This document shows, in pieces, positions 18,133-29,582 of a DNA stretch of 44,672 bases. The stretch is from assembly GCF_003172955.1 (NCBI RefSeq), contig NZ_QGKR01000160.1:1-44672 (forward strand). The letters are read 5' to 3'. The notes beneath the pieces are model-generated. The model had not been told where the DNA came from, made no database searches, and saw only the letters and a program-made list of their open reading frames with translations. The DNA is from Micromonospora acroterricola. Its GTDB lineage: Bacteria > Actinomycetota > Actinomycetes > Mycobacteriales > Micromonosporaceae. Within the stretch, counting starts at the first letter, position 1; every line of letters begins with the position of its first letter. Both the position numbers and the translations under genes were made by a program.

Positions 18133-18243
18133 GCGTACCAGCATGACACCGCCTGCGCGCCGACCGGCCGGAGAGTACGCCGTGTCCCAACAGATGCACA
18201 CCCGGTCCCCCACGACGAGCGCTCATCCGGCACTCTTGGATGC

Positions 18244-20616
18244 GTGCACTTCCCCCCGGGCATGGTCGCGGTCGCGGCGCTGAGCGGGCTCGTGGCCACT
18301 GCCGCCGCCGTCCTGCTGGCCGTGGTCGCCCGGCGGCGCACCGGCCCCCGCCGTCCGGCGCACGTGCTGCTCGCGGTGGCCGCCGGCGCCGCCCTGCTGA
18401 GCCTGCTGGTCGGGGTGGCGACCGTCCTCGCCGCGGGCGACCACTGGGCGCACGAGCAGGGGCAGCGCACCGGGTGGGCCACGGTGGTCGCGATCGGCAC
18501 GGCGGTGAGCGGGCTGGCCTTCGCCGCCGGTCTGCTCCGGCTGCCCGGGGTGGCCGCCACCGCGCCGGGGACCGCCCGGCTCGCCCTGGACGGCTTGATC
18601 ATGGCCGCCGCGCTGTGGTTCGTCGGCTGGGTGCTCTTCTCCGAGCCCACCCGGCTGCTCGGCGCCGCCACCCCGATGGCGTGCCCGGCGATCCTGGTGG
18701 CCACGGTGAGCGCCGCGCTCGGCGCCGGGCTCGCCGTGATCGTCGTCTTCCGGGCCGCCGCCCCGCGTCGGCGGCTGGCCGCGCTCGGCGCGGGCATCAG
18801 CGCGGTGAGCTGCGGCGGCTTGGGTCTCGCCGCCGGGCTCTGCCAGGCCGGGCCGACCATGGCGCTGACCGGCGCGGCGGTGCTCGCCGCCGCCCTGCTG
18901 ACCGTCGCGCTCGCGGTGTACCGGGCCGACCGGCCGGGGCAGGTCGACCTGGACCTGATCGGCAGCGACGGCGAGTACGCGGTCGCCCCGATGCTGGCGA
19001 TGGCCGCCTCGGCGATGTACCACCTCCTCCAGGACGGCAGGTTCACCGCGGCGGGCATCGTGGCCGGCAGCGTGGAGGGCTTCGCCCTGGTGGCCCGGCA
19101 GTACCTCACCCTCAAGGACGTCCGGAACTACGCCGGCCGGCTGGCCGAGCGGGAGGCGCACTTCCGCGAGCTGGCGCACACCGACCCGCTGACCACGCTG
19201 GCCAACCGGCGCGGGCTGCTGCGCGCGCTGCACGACAGCGCGGCGGCGGGCACCCCGTGCGTGCTGCTCGGGCTCGACCTCGACGGCTTCAAGAACGTCA
19301 ACGACATGCGGGGCCACGACGTGGGCGACGCCGTGCTGGCCGAGGTGGGCCGGCGGCTGCGCGGCAACCTGCGCCCCGGCGACGTGGCGGCCCGGCTCGG
19401 CGGCGACGAGTTCGCCGTGCTCATGCCCGGCCGGCCCGCCGACGCGGACCGGGTCGCCGAGCGGCTGCTCGGGGTGCTCAACCGGCCGTACGACCAGGCG
19501 GAGGGGCCGGTCTTCCTGTCGGTGAGCATCGGCGTCGCCGGGTGGGCCGGTGAGCCGGACGTGGAGCTGCTGCTGCGCCACGCCGACCTGGCGCTGCGCT
19601 ACGCCAAGCAGCGCGGCAAGAACCGGATCGAGCGCTACGACGCCACGTACGACCAGCTGCTGCGCCGGCGCACCACGCTGGAGCACGAGCTGCGTGGCGC
19701 CATCGAGCGCGACGAGCTGCGGCTGGCGTTCCAGCCGGTGGCCTCACTGCCGTCGGTGCGCCCGGTGGGCGCCGAGGCGCTGCTCCGCTGGCACCACCCC
19801 GAGCTGGGCAACGTTCGCCCGGACGAGTTCATCCCGCTGGCCGAGGAGTGCGGGATGATCTCGACGCTCGGCGCCTGGGTGCTGCACCAGGCCTGCTACC
19901 AGCTCTCCCGGTGGCTGGCCGACGGGCACGATGTGTGGGTCTCGGTGAACGTCTCGCCGCGCGAGCTGCACGCCCCGGAGTACGTGGTCCAGGTCGCCGA
20001 GGCGCTGCGCGCCCACCACGTGCCGCCGCAGCGGCTGGTGCTGGAGGTCACCGAGCACGCGGTCGCCACCGACCTGGACGAGCTGATCCGCCGGCTGACC
20101 GCGCTGCGGCTGACCGGCGTCCGGATCGCGCTCGACGACTTCGGCGCCGGCTACTCCTCGCTGGGGCAGTTGCGCCGGCTGCCGATCGACATCCTGAAGA
20201 TCGACCACAGTCTGGTCGCCGAGCACGAGCCGGTCCGCCCGGTCGGCGCGGACGGTCCGGCGTTCGCCCCGATGGTCGACATCGTGATGCGACTGGGGCA
20301 CCAACTGGGGCTGGAGGTGATCGCCGAGGGGGTGACCACGCCGACCGAGCTGGCCGCGGTGGTGGCCGCCGGCTGCCGGTTCGGCCAGGGCGCGCTCTTC
20401 GGCTGGGGCGTGCCGTCGGAGCACCTGGAGGCGATGCTGGAGGCGGCCACCTCGCCGGGCGCGCGGCCCGCGCCGCTGCCCACGCCGCGCCGGCCTCTCG
20501 GCGGATCCGGGCAGGTCACCCCGGTTGCCGAGAGCGCGTCGCCGGCCGACGCGCCGCGCTCCGTTAACCAACATGTGGGATCAGTTGACTCATCGCGTGA
20601 GATGCGTCAGGCTTAG
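18244..20616 (+). CDS. Membrane-bound GGDEF-EAL protein, both domains intact
   Basis: A 790-residue c-di-GMP protein. Residues 1 to about 290 contain some seven or eight hydrophobic helices (a membrane sensor, not MHYT by sequence). The GGDEF domain starts at HTDPLTTLANRRG and has an intact RLGGDEFAVL. RPGD lies five residues before GGDEF and matches the product-inhibition I-site. The EAL domain keeps EALLRWHHPELG, VNVSPREL, LEVTE, ALDDFGAGYSSLGQL, DILKID and EVIAEGV, all expected for activity. It may make and break c-di-GMP. GTG 18244 is the first start after the divergent ilvD region; ATG 18262 is an alternative. Its last codons contain the ilvB promoter. Confidence 0.9.
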   Translation: MHFPPGMVAVAALSGLVATAAAVLLAVVARRRTGPRRPAHVLLAVAAGAALLSLLVGVATVLAAGDHWAHEQGQRTGWATVVAIGTAVSGLAFAAGLLRLPGVAATAPGTARLALDGLIMAAALWFVGWVLFSEPTRLLGAATPMACPAILVATVSAALGAGLAVIVVFRAAAPRRRLAALGAGISAVSCGGLGLAAGLCQAGPTMALTGAAVLAAALLTVALAVYRADRPGQVDLDLIGSDGEYAVAPMLAMAASAMYHLLQDGRFTAAGIVAGSVEGFALVARQYLTLKDVRNYAGRLAEREAHFRELAHTDPLTTLANRRGLLRALHDSAAAGTPCVLLGLDLDGFKNVNDMRGHDVGDAVLAEVGRRLRGNLRPGDVAARLGGDEFAVLMPGRPADADRVAERLLGVLNRPYDQAEGPVFLSVSIGVAGWAGEPDVELLLRHADLALRYAKQRGKNRIERYDATYDQLLRRRTTLEHELRGAIERDELRLAFQPVASLPSVRPVGAEALLRWHHPELGNVRPDEFIPLAEECGMISTLGAWVLHQACYQLSRWLADGHDVWVSVNVSPRELHAPEYVVQVAEALRAHHVPPQRLVLEVTEHAVATDLDELIRRLTALRLTGVRIALDDFGAGYSSLGQLRRLPIDILKIDHSLVAEHEPVRPVGADGPAFAPMVDIVMRLGHQLGLEVIAEGVTTPTELAAVVAAGCRFGQGALFGWGVPSEHLEAMLEAATSPGARPAPLPTPRRPLGGSGQVTPVAESASPADAPRSVNQHVGSVDSSREMRQA
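20585..20613 (+). promoter_or_regulatory. Promoter of the ilvBNC operon
   Basis: TTGACT (20585-20590), a 17-bp spacer and CAGGCT (20608-20613) predict a start at about 20620, next to the ATG of the leader peptide. The whole promoter lies inside the last codons of the upstream GGDEF-EAL gene. Confidence 0.6.
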
Positions 20617-20620
20617 CCGC

Positions 20621-20656
20621 ATGTCGTCGTACCGGTCGCTGCGAGTACTTACCTGA
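20621..20656 (+). CDS. ilvB leader peptide (attenuation)
   Basis: An 11-codon ORF, MSSYRSLRVLT, starting at or within a base or two of the predicted transcription start, so probably leaderless. It contains Leu, Val and Leu, the last two in GTA and CTT, codons that should be rare in such a GC-rich genome. Its stop codon overlaps the 5' arm of a perfect 11-bp hairpin that precedes an intrinsic terminator. This layout is that of a ribosome-mediated attenuator, as known for ilvBNC in Corynebacterium glutamicum. No Ile codon is present, so Val/Leu starvation would be the signal. Confidence 0.65.
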   Translation: MSSYRSLRVLT

Positions 20657-20715
20657 GCGCACTCTCCCTCATCGAGAGTGCGCTGGCCCCGTGCATCTGC
20701 ACGAGGGCCGTTTTT
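20656..20715 (+). promoter_or_regulatory. ilvBNC transcription attenuator
   Basis: The first hairpin is AGCGCACTCTC/GAGAGTGCGCT (20656-20666 with 20674-20684), exact over 11 bp. A terminator hairpin follows (GGCCC-C-GTGCA 20685-20695 with TGCAC-GA-GGGCC 20698-20709), then G and five T (20711-20715), unusual for this T-poor DNA. About 90 bases separate it from ilvB. I could not identify the antiterminator pairing by eye with certainty. Confidence 0.72.
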
Positions 20716-20803
20716 ATTGCCATCGGAACCTGTCGGGGCGGGCCCCGCCCGCGTCGCATCGCTTGACAAGCCCCAGCCATTCCAGCCGAAGGCCAGAACC
20801 GCC

Positions 20804-24272
<3,469 letters not shown>

Positions 24273-24285
24273 CGTCGCCCGCGGG

Positions 24286-24319
24286 GACCGTCCGGCCGTC
24301 CAGTCACGGCCGGACGGTC
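24286..24319 (+). terminator. Hairpin after ilvC
   Basis: Exact 14-bp arms GACCGTCCGGCCGT (24286-24299) and ACGGCCGGACGGTC (24306-24319) with a six-base loop, immediately after ilvC. There is no T-run, as common in actinobacteria. Confidence 0.75.
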
Positions 24320-24418
24320 TCCGCGCGTCCATACCGGGATCCCGGCCGGGGAACGTGCTCGCAACCTGCGCCGGGCACCGCGCCGGTGGCGTCGGCCTCC
24401 CGGACGTCTCTGCTGAAC

Positions 24419-24458
24419 GTGATACCTGTGAGTCATATCGATGACCCACAGGTATCAC
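24419..24458. repeat. 18-bp-stem palindrome related to the hairpin at 8897
   Basis: Arms GTGATACCTGTG (24419-24430) and CACAGGTATCAC (24447-24458) are exact. After one mismatch the stem continues as GTCAT/ATGAC around a four-base loop ATCG. It shares GATACCT...AGGTATC with the hairpin at 8897-8938 although the inner sequence differs. It may be a second ilvC terminator or a member of a dispersed palindrome family. Confidence 0.6.
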
Positions 24459-24816
24459 CGTCACAAATGTGCGACCCGGCGGACTCAGCAGGTGGGGCGA
24501 GCCCGGCCGCGGGCGGCCGGCCGGCGGCGCGATGCCGCGAGACCAGCGGCCCGACCCGCGCCTCCCCGAGGGCCGCTGCCTTCGCTCATCGTTGGTCCGC
24601 GCAACCGTGACGGCCTGGTGAACGGCCGATGTCCACCGTCCGACCCGGCGTGTGAGGGCCCTCACCCCGAAGACCGGAACATACCGACCAGCGCGGCCCC
24701 TACGATCGCGGGTAGGTGCGCAGCCGGCACCTGACAGCCACGGCACGACCAGCGCAGGGTGCAGTGCGGCGCCCTGCCACCCGGGCCGATCGCAAACACG
24801 ACCTCTACGAGGACCG
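24459..24816. other. Gene-free region upstream of serA
   Basis: No supported gene is seen. A possible -10 box TACGAT (24701-24706) could serve serA, but its -35 is not convincing. A 14-bp palindrome GTGAGGGCCCTCAC sits near 24650-24663 and weak hairpins follow in the predicted leader. GAGGA just before the serA ATG is the only firm signal. Confidence 0.4.
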
Positions 24817-26415
24817 ATGAATCCTGTCGTACTGATCGCCGAAGAACTCGCCCCCGCCGCCATCGAGGTGCTCGCCCACGACTTCGACGTCCGTCATGTC
24901 GACGGCACCGACCGTCCGGCCCTGCTCTCGGCGCTCTCCGAGGCCGACGCCGTCATCGTGCGCAGCGCGACCCAGATCGACGCCGAGGCGATCGCCGCCG
25001 CGCCCCGCCTCAAGGTGGTCGCCCGGGCGGGCGTCGGGCTGGACAACGTCGAGGTGCCGGCCGCCACCGCGCGGGGCGTCATGGTCGTCAACGCGCCCAC
25101 CTCGAACATCGTCTCCGCCGCGGAGCAGGCCGTCGCGCTGCTCCTCGCCGTGGCCCGCAACACCGCGAGCGCCAGCGCCGCGCTGAAGGCGGGGGAGTGG
25201 AAGCGGTCGAAGTACACCGGCGTCGAGGTGCAGGGCAAGACCGTCGGCGTGGTCGGGCTCGGCCGCATCGGGGTGCTGTTCGCGCAGCGCATCGCCGCGT
25301 TCGGCACCCGGCTGATCGCGTACGACCCGTACATCCAGCCGGCCCGGGCGGCGCAGCTCGGCGTGCGCCTGGTCGGGCTGGAGGAGCTGCTGCGGGAGAG
25401 CGACTTCATCTCCATCCACCTGCCGAAGACCCCGGAGACGGTGGGCCTGATCGGTGAGAAGGAGCTGGCGATCGTCAAGCCCGGCGTCCGCATCGTCAAC
25501 GCCGCCCGTGGCGGTCTGGTCGACGAGCAGGCGCTCGCCGACGCGATCGCCGAGGGCCGCGTCGGCGGCGCCGGCGTGGACGTGTACTCCAAGGAGCCCT
25601 GCACCTCCTCGCCGCTGTTCGCCTTCGACAACGTGGTGGCGACCCCGCACCTGGGCGCCTCCACCCACGAGGCGCAGGACAAGGCCGGCCTGGCGGTGGC
25701 CCGGAGCGTGAAGCTGGCGTTGCAGGGCGAGTTCGTCCCGGACGCGGTCAACGTGCAGGCCGGCGGCGTGGTCGCCGAGGATGTCCGGCCGCTGCTGCCG
25801 CTGGCCGAGAAGCTCGGCCGGGCGTTCACGGCGGTCGCCGGCGGCGTCGCCGCCAGCGTCACGGTCGAGGTCCGCGGCGAGATCGTCGGCCACGACGTGT
25901 CGGTGCTCAAGCTCGCCGCCACCAAGGGCCTGTTCAGCTCGGTGGTCGAGGAGCAGGTCACCTACGTCAACGCCCCCCACCTGGCTGCCGAGCGGGGCGT
26001 CGAGGTGACCCTGGCCAGCCTGGCCGAGACGGCGGAGCAGCCCACCCTGGTCACGGTGCGGGGCGCGCTGCCCGACGGCCGGACGGTCAGCGTCTCCGGC
26101 ACGGTCACCCACTCGGGTGCCCGCGACGTCCTGAAGCTCACCGAGGTGGACGGCTTCGACGTGGAGATCGGCGCGGAGGGCATCCTGCTCTTCCTGCGCT
26201 ACGCCGACCGGCCGGGCGTCGTCGGCGTCGTCGGCACGCTGCTCGGCGAGTCGGGCATCAACATCGCCGCCATGCAGGTGGCCCGTCGCGAGGCGGGCGG
26301 CGAGACCCTCATGACGCTCACCGTCGACCAGGCGCTCGGCGCCGACCTGCTCACCTCGGCGGCCGACTCGATCGGCGCGACGGCGGCCAGCGCGGCGGAT
26401 CTGCGCGACGAGTAG
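24817..26415 (+). CDS. serA: D-3-phosphoglycerate dehydrogenase
   Basis: A 532-residue type I enzyme oxidising 3-phosphoglycerate to 3-phosphohydroxypyruvate, the first step of serine synthesis. The substrate domain is split around the NAD domain, with GLGRIGVLFAQ (about residues 147-157), NAARGGLVDE and the catalytic His278 in TPHLGAST. An intervening (ASB) domain follows, then a C-terminal ACT domain (GILLFLRYADRPGVVGVVGT) able to bind serine. This is the long form found in Mycobacterium. ATG 24817 has GAGGA four bases upstream. It is probably monocistronic. Confidence 0.96.
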   Translation: MNPVVLIAEELAPAAIEVLAHDFDVRHVDGTDRPALLSALSEADAVIVRSATQIDAEAIAAAPRLKVVARAGVGLDNVEVPAATARGVMVVNAPTSNIVSAAEQAVALLLAVARNTASASAALKAGEWKRSKYTGVEVQGKTVGVVGLGRIGVLFAQRIAAFGTRLIAYDPYIQPARAAQLGVRLVGLEELLRESDFISIHLPKTPETVGLIGEKELAIVKPGVRIVNAARGGLVDEQALADAIAEGRVGGAGVDVYSKEPCTSSPLFAFDNVVATPHLGASTHEAQDKAGLAVARSVKLALQGEFVPDAVNVQAGGVVAEDVRPLLPLAEKLGRAFTAVAGGVAASVTVEVRGEIVGHDVSVLKLAATKGLFSSVVEEQVTYVNAPHLAAERGVEVTLASLAETAEQPTLVTVRGALPDGRTVSVSGTVTHSGARDVLKLTEVDGFDVEIGAEGILLFLRYADRPGVVGVVGTLLGESGINIAAMQVARREAGGETLMTLTVDQALGADLLTSAADSIGATAASAADLRDE

Positions 26416-26430
26416 TCACGGCAGCACCGC

Positions 26431-26459
26431 GAGGGGCCCGGCTCTGCGCTGGGCCCCTC
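26431..26459 (+). terminator. Hairpin after serA
   Basis: GAGGGGCCC (26431-26439) and GGGCCCCTC (26451-26459) pair exactly around an 11-base loop, 15 bp past the serA stop and before the convergent small gene ending at 26500. Confidence 0.75.
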
Positions 26460-26499
26460 CGTCGTACCCCGGGGTCGGGTTTCCTGCCGCCCGGCTGTG

Positions 26500-26856
26500 T
26501 CAGCCGGGCAGCCGGGCCGGGGGTGGGTAGACCGAGCCGTCCTGCGGGTCGAAGAGCATCAGCCCGTTCTCGCCGGCCAGCCGCTCGATGTCCAGCAGCA
26601 CCTGGTCCGCGCAGTTCGGGTCCAGGTTCAGCTCGACATGGTCGTGGGCGGCGTGCAGTGGCGCCACCGCCCACGGGCTGTCCGGGCCGGGGTGTCGGTC
26701 CGGGTAGGAGGCGGTGATCGCCCGGTAGAAGGCGACCACTCGCGGGTCCGGGTAACGGTCCACGTGCCGCCCCTGCCGGCAACCCTCGACCGCGCCCCGC
26801 ACGTCCTCGGGCGTCGCCCCGTCCTCCAGGGCCCACACGCTCAGATCGAAACTCAC
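26500..26856 (-). CDS. Small conserved protein of unknown function
   Basis: A 118-residue soluble protein opening MSFDLSVWALEDGATPEDVR, with a C-terminal NGLMLFDPQDGSVYPP. I recognise the general pattern from actinobacterial small proteins beginning MSFDL(A/S)VW but know no function. GTG 26856 has no Shine-Dalgarno sequence nearby and may be read from a leaderless mRNA. Composition is acidic with several Trp and Tyr. It converges on serA. Confidence 0.7.
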   Translation of the reverse strand: MSFDLSVWALEDGATPEDVRGAVEGCRQGRHVDRYPDPRVVAFYRAITASYPDRHPGPDSPWAVAPLHAAHDHVELNLDPNCADQVLLDIERLAGENGLMLFDPQDGSVYPPPARLPG

Positions 26857-26960
26857 GGCGGACAGCGTGCCATCCGTCGTTCACCATGTCGAAACTGCCT
26901 CGCCGCAGGCCAATCACTGATCCGCTGCGGTCCGGCCACGACGGTCCGGTGTGGAGACTC

Positions 26961-26990
26961 TTGCGTCGAGTTGCGTCGATTCGCTAGCGT
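26961..26990 (+). promoter_or_regulatory. Promoter-like sequence in a gene-free region
   Basis: TTGCGT (26961-26966), an 18-bp spacer and TAGCGT (26985-26990) on the plus strand, partly built from a tandem repeat of GTTGCGTCGA. It points into DNA with no plus-strand gene. Confidence 0.45.
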
Positions 26991-26996
26991 ACCGAC

Positions 26997-27146
26997 TGCG
27001 GTCACTGGCCGAGTTCGCGGCGCCGGCCCGTCTTCGGGTGGCGCGGTCGACGTCCGGCCCGACCGGTCCGCACCCCTCGATTGTGCGAGCCACGCGCACT
27101 CGTCGCTGACCGGCCCCCACGGCCGTTGCCGAGGCTGTGGGGGCCG
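26997..27146 (+). ncRNA. Candidate small RNA
   Basis: From the start predicted by the promoter at 26961-26990, the plus strand folds into a stem (GCGCC, CCCG, loop TCTT, CGGG, GGCGC at 27020-27044). It ends with a 14-bp hairpin CGGCCCCCACGGCC/GGCTGTGGGGGCCG (27111-27124 with 27133-27146, one G-T pair). No ORF with a credible start is seen. The final hairpin could instead terminate the minus-strand ApbE gene. Confidence 0.3.
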
Positions 27147-27306
27147 ATCGCAGCCCGACCGGCCGGCCCGAGGGACGGCCGAGGTGCGAATCGGGCTCCA
27201 GGGCGAGCCTCCCGCATCGCCGCCGGTGCCTCGTCCCGGCTCGACGAGATCCAGGAGACACGCCCCCGCGCCGCGGGGAGGCAAGCTCGGTGCGGCGACG
27301 TCCCGC

Positions 27307-28149
27307 TCAGCGCCGGTGGGCGAAGAGCGCGCGGTAGTCGGAGCCGCCACGGAACCAGGCCAGGCCGGTGGGGCCGGCGGCGTAGAGCGCGGTGGCGTAG
27401 GCGTCGGCGACCGTCAGGTCGGGGCCGACGACCGTGGCGGCGACGAGCTGACTGGCCGGCTCGCCCGTGTGCGGGTCCACCACGTGCCCCTGCCGTCCGG
27501 TCACCCCGGAGGTGCCGACCGCGCCGTCGGTCATCTCCAGCACGAGCGGCGCGCGGTCGGGCGCGGTCGGGTGGTGTACCGCCACCCGCCACGGCCCGCC
27601 GTGCGGCGCGCGACCGCGGACCACGAGGTCGGCCCCGGTGAGGACCGCGTAGTCGTGGATGCCCGCGGCACGCAGGCGGGCGGCGGCGCGTTCGACCGCC
27701 CAGCCGCCGAGCAGGCCGCCCGGGTCGAAGCCACCGGGCACGGCCCAGGCGTCGAACCACCCGTCGGTGGCGGCGCGCATCGCCGTGCAGCGGTCCACCA
27801 GGTCGGCCAGCGGCGGGTACGAGTCCGGGCTGATCTCGCCCCGGCGCAGCATGGAGACGAGGCTCTCCGGCCGGTTCGGGCCGTAGGTGAGGTCGATGGC
27901 GCGCAGCTCGGCGACGCTGTCCCGCAGCGCCTCGCCGACACCTCGCCGGCCGAGCCACTCGGGCGCATTGAGCAGCAGGGTGTACTCCGCGGTCGGGGTG
28001 CGCACCGTGTGCTGCACGGCGATCCGGCCCTGGCCGCTGACGGCGGGGTCGATCCGCTGCCGACGGCTGCCGAGCCGGAGGTCCGGCCGGCGGTTCCGGA
28101 AGGCCGACGGATCGGGCCAGCGGGTCCTCGGCTGCTCGTCGATGCGCAT
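27307..28149 (-). CDS. ApbE-like FAD:protein FMN transferase
   Basis: A 280-residue protein of the ApbE family, which transfers FMN from FAD to Thr residues of target proteins using Mg2+. Supporting segments are GGFDPGGLLGGWAVERAAARL (shortened relative of the family's G-A-x-x-K-G motif), VAVHHP, VVDPHTGEPA and TVADAYATALYAAG. No signal peptide or lipobox is visible, unlike many exported ApbE proteins, so it may act inside the cell. ATG 28149 follows a GGGGG/AGG-containing region. No FMN-binding-domain or electron-transfer partner lies next to it, so the target is unknown. Confidence 0.8.
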   Translation of the reverse strand: MRIDEQPRTRWPDPSAFRNRRPDLRLGSRRQRIDPAVSGQGRIAVQHTVRTPTAEYTLLLNAPEWLGRRGVGEALRDSVAELRAIDLTYGPNRPESLVSMLRRGEISPDSYPPLADLVDRCTAMRAATDGWFDAWAVPGGFDPGGLLGGWAVERAAARLRAAGIHDYAVLTGADLVVRGRAPHGGPWRVAVHHPTAPDRAPLVLEMTDGAVGTSGVTGRQGHVVDPHTGEPASQLVAATVVGPDLTVADAYATALYAAGPTGLAWFRGGSDYRALFAHRR

Positions 28150-28375
28150 GACGCCTGCCCCCTAGCAGTCGGGGCCGCGTTGTCGGCGACCACCGTCCGC
28201 GGGCCCCCGCGACCCGCTGACCCCCACCGTAGGCAGCGGAGATGACCGGCACATGAGTTCCGCCTGAGAGGGTCCTGTGTATCGGAGGCTCCCACAATGT
28301 GGAAGCGGCGTACCGGGAGGCGGGACAGCGACGTACCGTTGCGGCGACGGTGCAGTCGAGCAGAGGAGTACGGGC

Positions 28376-29407
28376 GTGGCGCGGATCGCGGTGGTGGCCG
28401 GGGACGGCATCGGGCCCGAGGTGGTCGCGCAGGCCCGCAAGGTCCTCGACGCCGTGCTGCCCGGCGTGCAGGCCACCGAGTACGACCTCGGCGCGGCCCG
28501 CTGGCACCGTACCGGAGAGGTGCTGCCCGACTCGGTGCTGACCGAGCTGGCCGGCCACGACGCGATCCTGCTGGGCGCCGTCGGTGACCCGACGGTCCCC
28601 CCGGGCGTGCTGGAGCGGGGTCTGCTGCTCAAGCTCCGTTTCGCCTTCGACCAGTACGTCAACCTGCGTCCGTCCCGCCTCTGGCCCGGGGTCGCCGGCC
28701 CGCTGGGCAACGTGAAGCCGGGCGAGGTCGACCTGGTCGTGGTGCGCGAGGGCACCGAGGGGCTCTACGCCGGGGCCGGCGGTTCTCTGCACCGGGACAC
28801 CCCCGCCGAGGTCGCCACCGAGGAGAGCCTGAACACCCGGCACGGCGTGGAGCGGGTCATCCGCGACGCGTTCGCCCGGGCCGGCCGCCGGGAGCGGCGC
28901 AAGGTCACCCTCGTGCACAAGACCAACGTGCTCACCCACGCCGGGTCGCTCTGGGCGCGCGCCTTCGACGCCGTCGCCGCCGAACACCCGGACGTCGACA
29001 CCGAGTACCAGCACGTCGACGCGGCCGCGATGTTCCTGGTCACCCAGCCGCAGCGCTACGACGTGGTGGTCACCGACAACCTGTTCGGCGACATCCTCAC
29101 CGACATCGCCGCCGCCGTCACAGGCGGGATCGGGCTGGCCGCCAGCGGCTGCATCAACCCCGAGGGGGCGTACCCCTCGATGTTCGAGCCGGTGCACGGC
29201 TCGGCGCCGGACATCGCCGGGCAGGGCGTCGCCGACCCGGTCGCCGCGGTGCTCTCCGCCGCGCTGCTGCTGGAGCAGCTCGGCCACGCCGAGGCCGCGG
29301 CCCGCGTCAACGCTGCGGTCGCCGCCGAGCTCGCCGGGCGGACGCCGGGCGTGCCGCTGCGTACCGCCGAGGTCGGCGACCGGCTCGCGGCCCACGCCGT
29401 ATCCTGA
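28376..29407 (+). CDS. leuB: 3-isopropylmalate dehydrogenase
   Basis: A 343-residue NAD-dependent decarboxylating dehydrogenase of leucine synthesis. [19 protein letters not shown] opens the protein. The active-site signature is [20 protein letters not shown], and [11 protein letters not shown] and HKTNVL carry substrate contacts. It is about the length of the compact mycobacterial type. GTG 28376 is chosen because AGAGGAG lies seven bases upstream and matches the family N-terminus. Isocitrate/tartrate dehydrogenases are related, but the surrounding ilvE and ilv genes favour LeuB. It is divergent from the ApbE gene, and a CCACA-A-TGTGG inverted repeat sits at 28292-28302 between them. Confidence 0.93.
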   Translation: MARIAVVAGDGIGPEVVAQARKVLDAVLPGVQATEYDLGAARWHRTGEVLPDSVLTELAGHDAILLGAVGDPTVPPGVLERGLLLKLRFAFDQYVNLRPSRLWPGVAGPLGNVKPGEVDLVVVREGTEGLYAGAGGSLHRDTPAEVATEESLNTRHGVERVIRDAFARAGRRERRKVTLVHKTNVLTHAGSLWARAFDAVAAEHPDVDTEYQHVDAAAMFLVTQPQRYDVVVTDNLFGDILTDIAAAVTGGIGLAASGCINPEGAYPSMFEPVHGSAPDIAGQGVADPVAAVLSAALLLEQLGHAEAAARVNAAVAAELAGRTPGVPLRTAEVGDRLAAHAVS

Positions 29408-29528
29408 CCGCCCCGGGCCACCGGCGGCGCGCCGGTCCGACCCGGCACGGCCTCCATTCGGGGCCCTCTATGACCCCGATCGGCGCTACCCGCTGAACGA
29501 CCGTTCGGGGTAAGTTTCTGGCACAGCC

Positions 29529-29582
29529 ATGTCGGTGTGCGATCCCGCATGCCGTTGTCCCGCAGGGAGGTCAGCGCGATGA
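29529..29582 (+). CDS. Possible Cys-rich upstream ORF coupled to ilvE
   Basis: ATG 29529 opens a 17-codon frame ([17 protein letters not shown]) whose TGA overlaps the ilvE ATG (ATGA). TAAGTT at 29511-29516 could be a -10 box starting transcription a few bases before it, making it nearly leaderless. Three Cys in ten residues recall the cysteine-responsive short ORFs described in mycobacteria, but no link of Cys to ilvE is established and this may be chance. Confidence 0.3.
   Translation: MSVCDPACRCPAGRSAR

Noticed and set aside
16543..18243. Upstream extension of the GGDEF-EAL frame over ilvD
   Set aside because: It is antisense to ilvD; the protein's real hydrophobic N-terminus begins at about 18244.
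24627..24653. Eight-codon ORF (MSTVRPGV) before a palindrome upstream of serA
   Set aside because: No Shine-Dalgarno or promoter, no Ser-codon bias and no terminator beyond the palindrome; chance is likely.
26914..27261. 115-codon minus-strand ORF between the small protein and ApbE genes
   Set aside because: Arg/Ala/Ser-rich with no recognisable features, no ribosome-binding site, and overlaps the hairpins of the candidate small RNA.
28297..28587. ORF beginning at the palindrome upstream of leuB as a possible leader peptide
   Set aside because: It overlaps leuB for more than 200 bases in another frame and has no run of Leu codons, so it does not look like an attenuator peptide.
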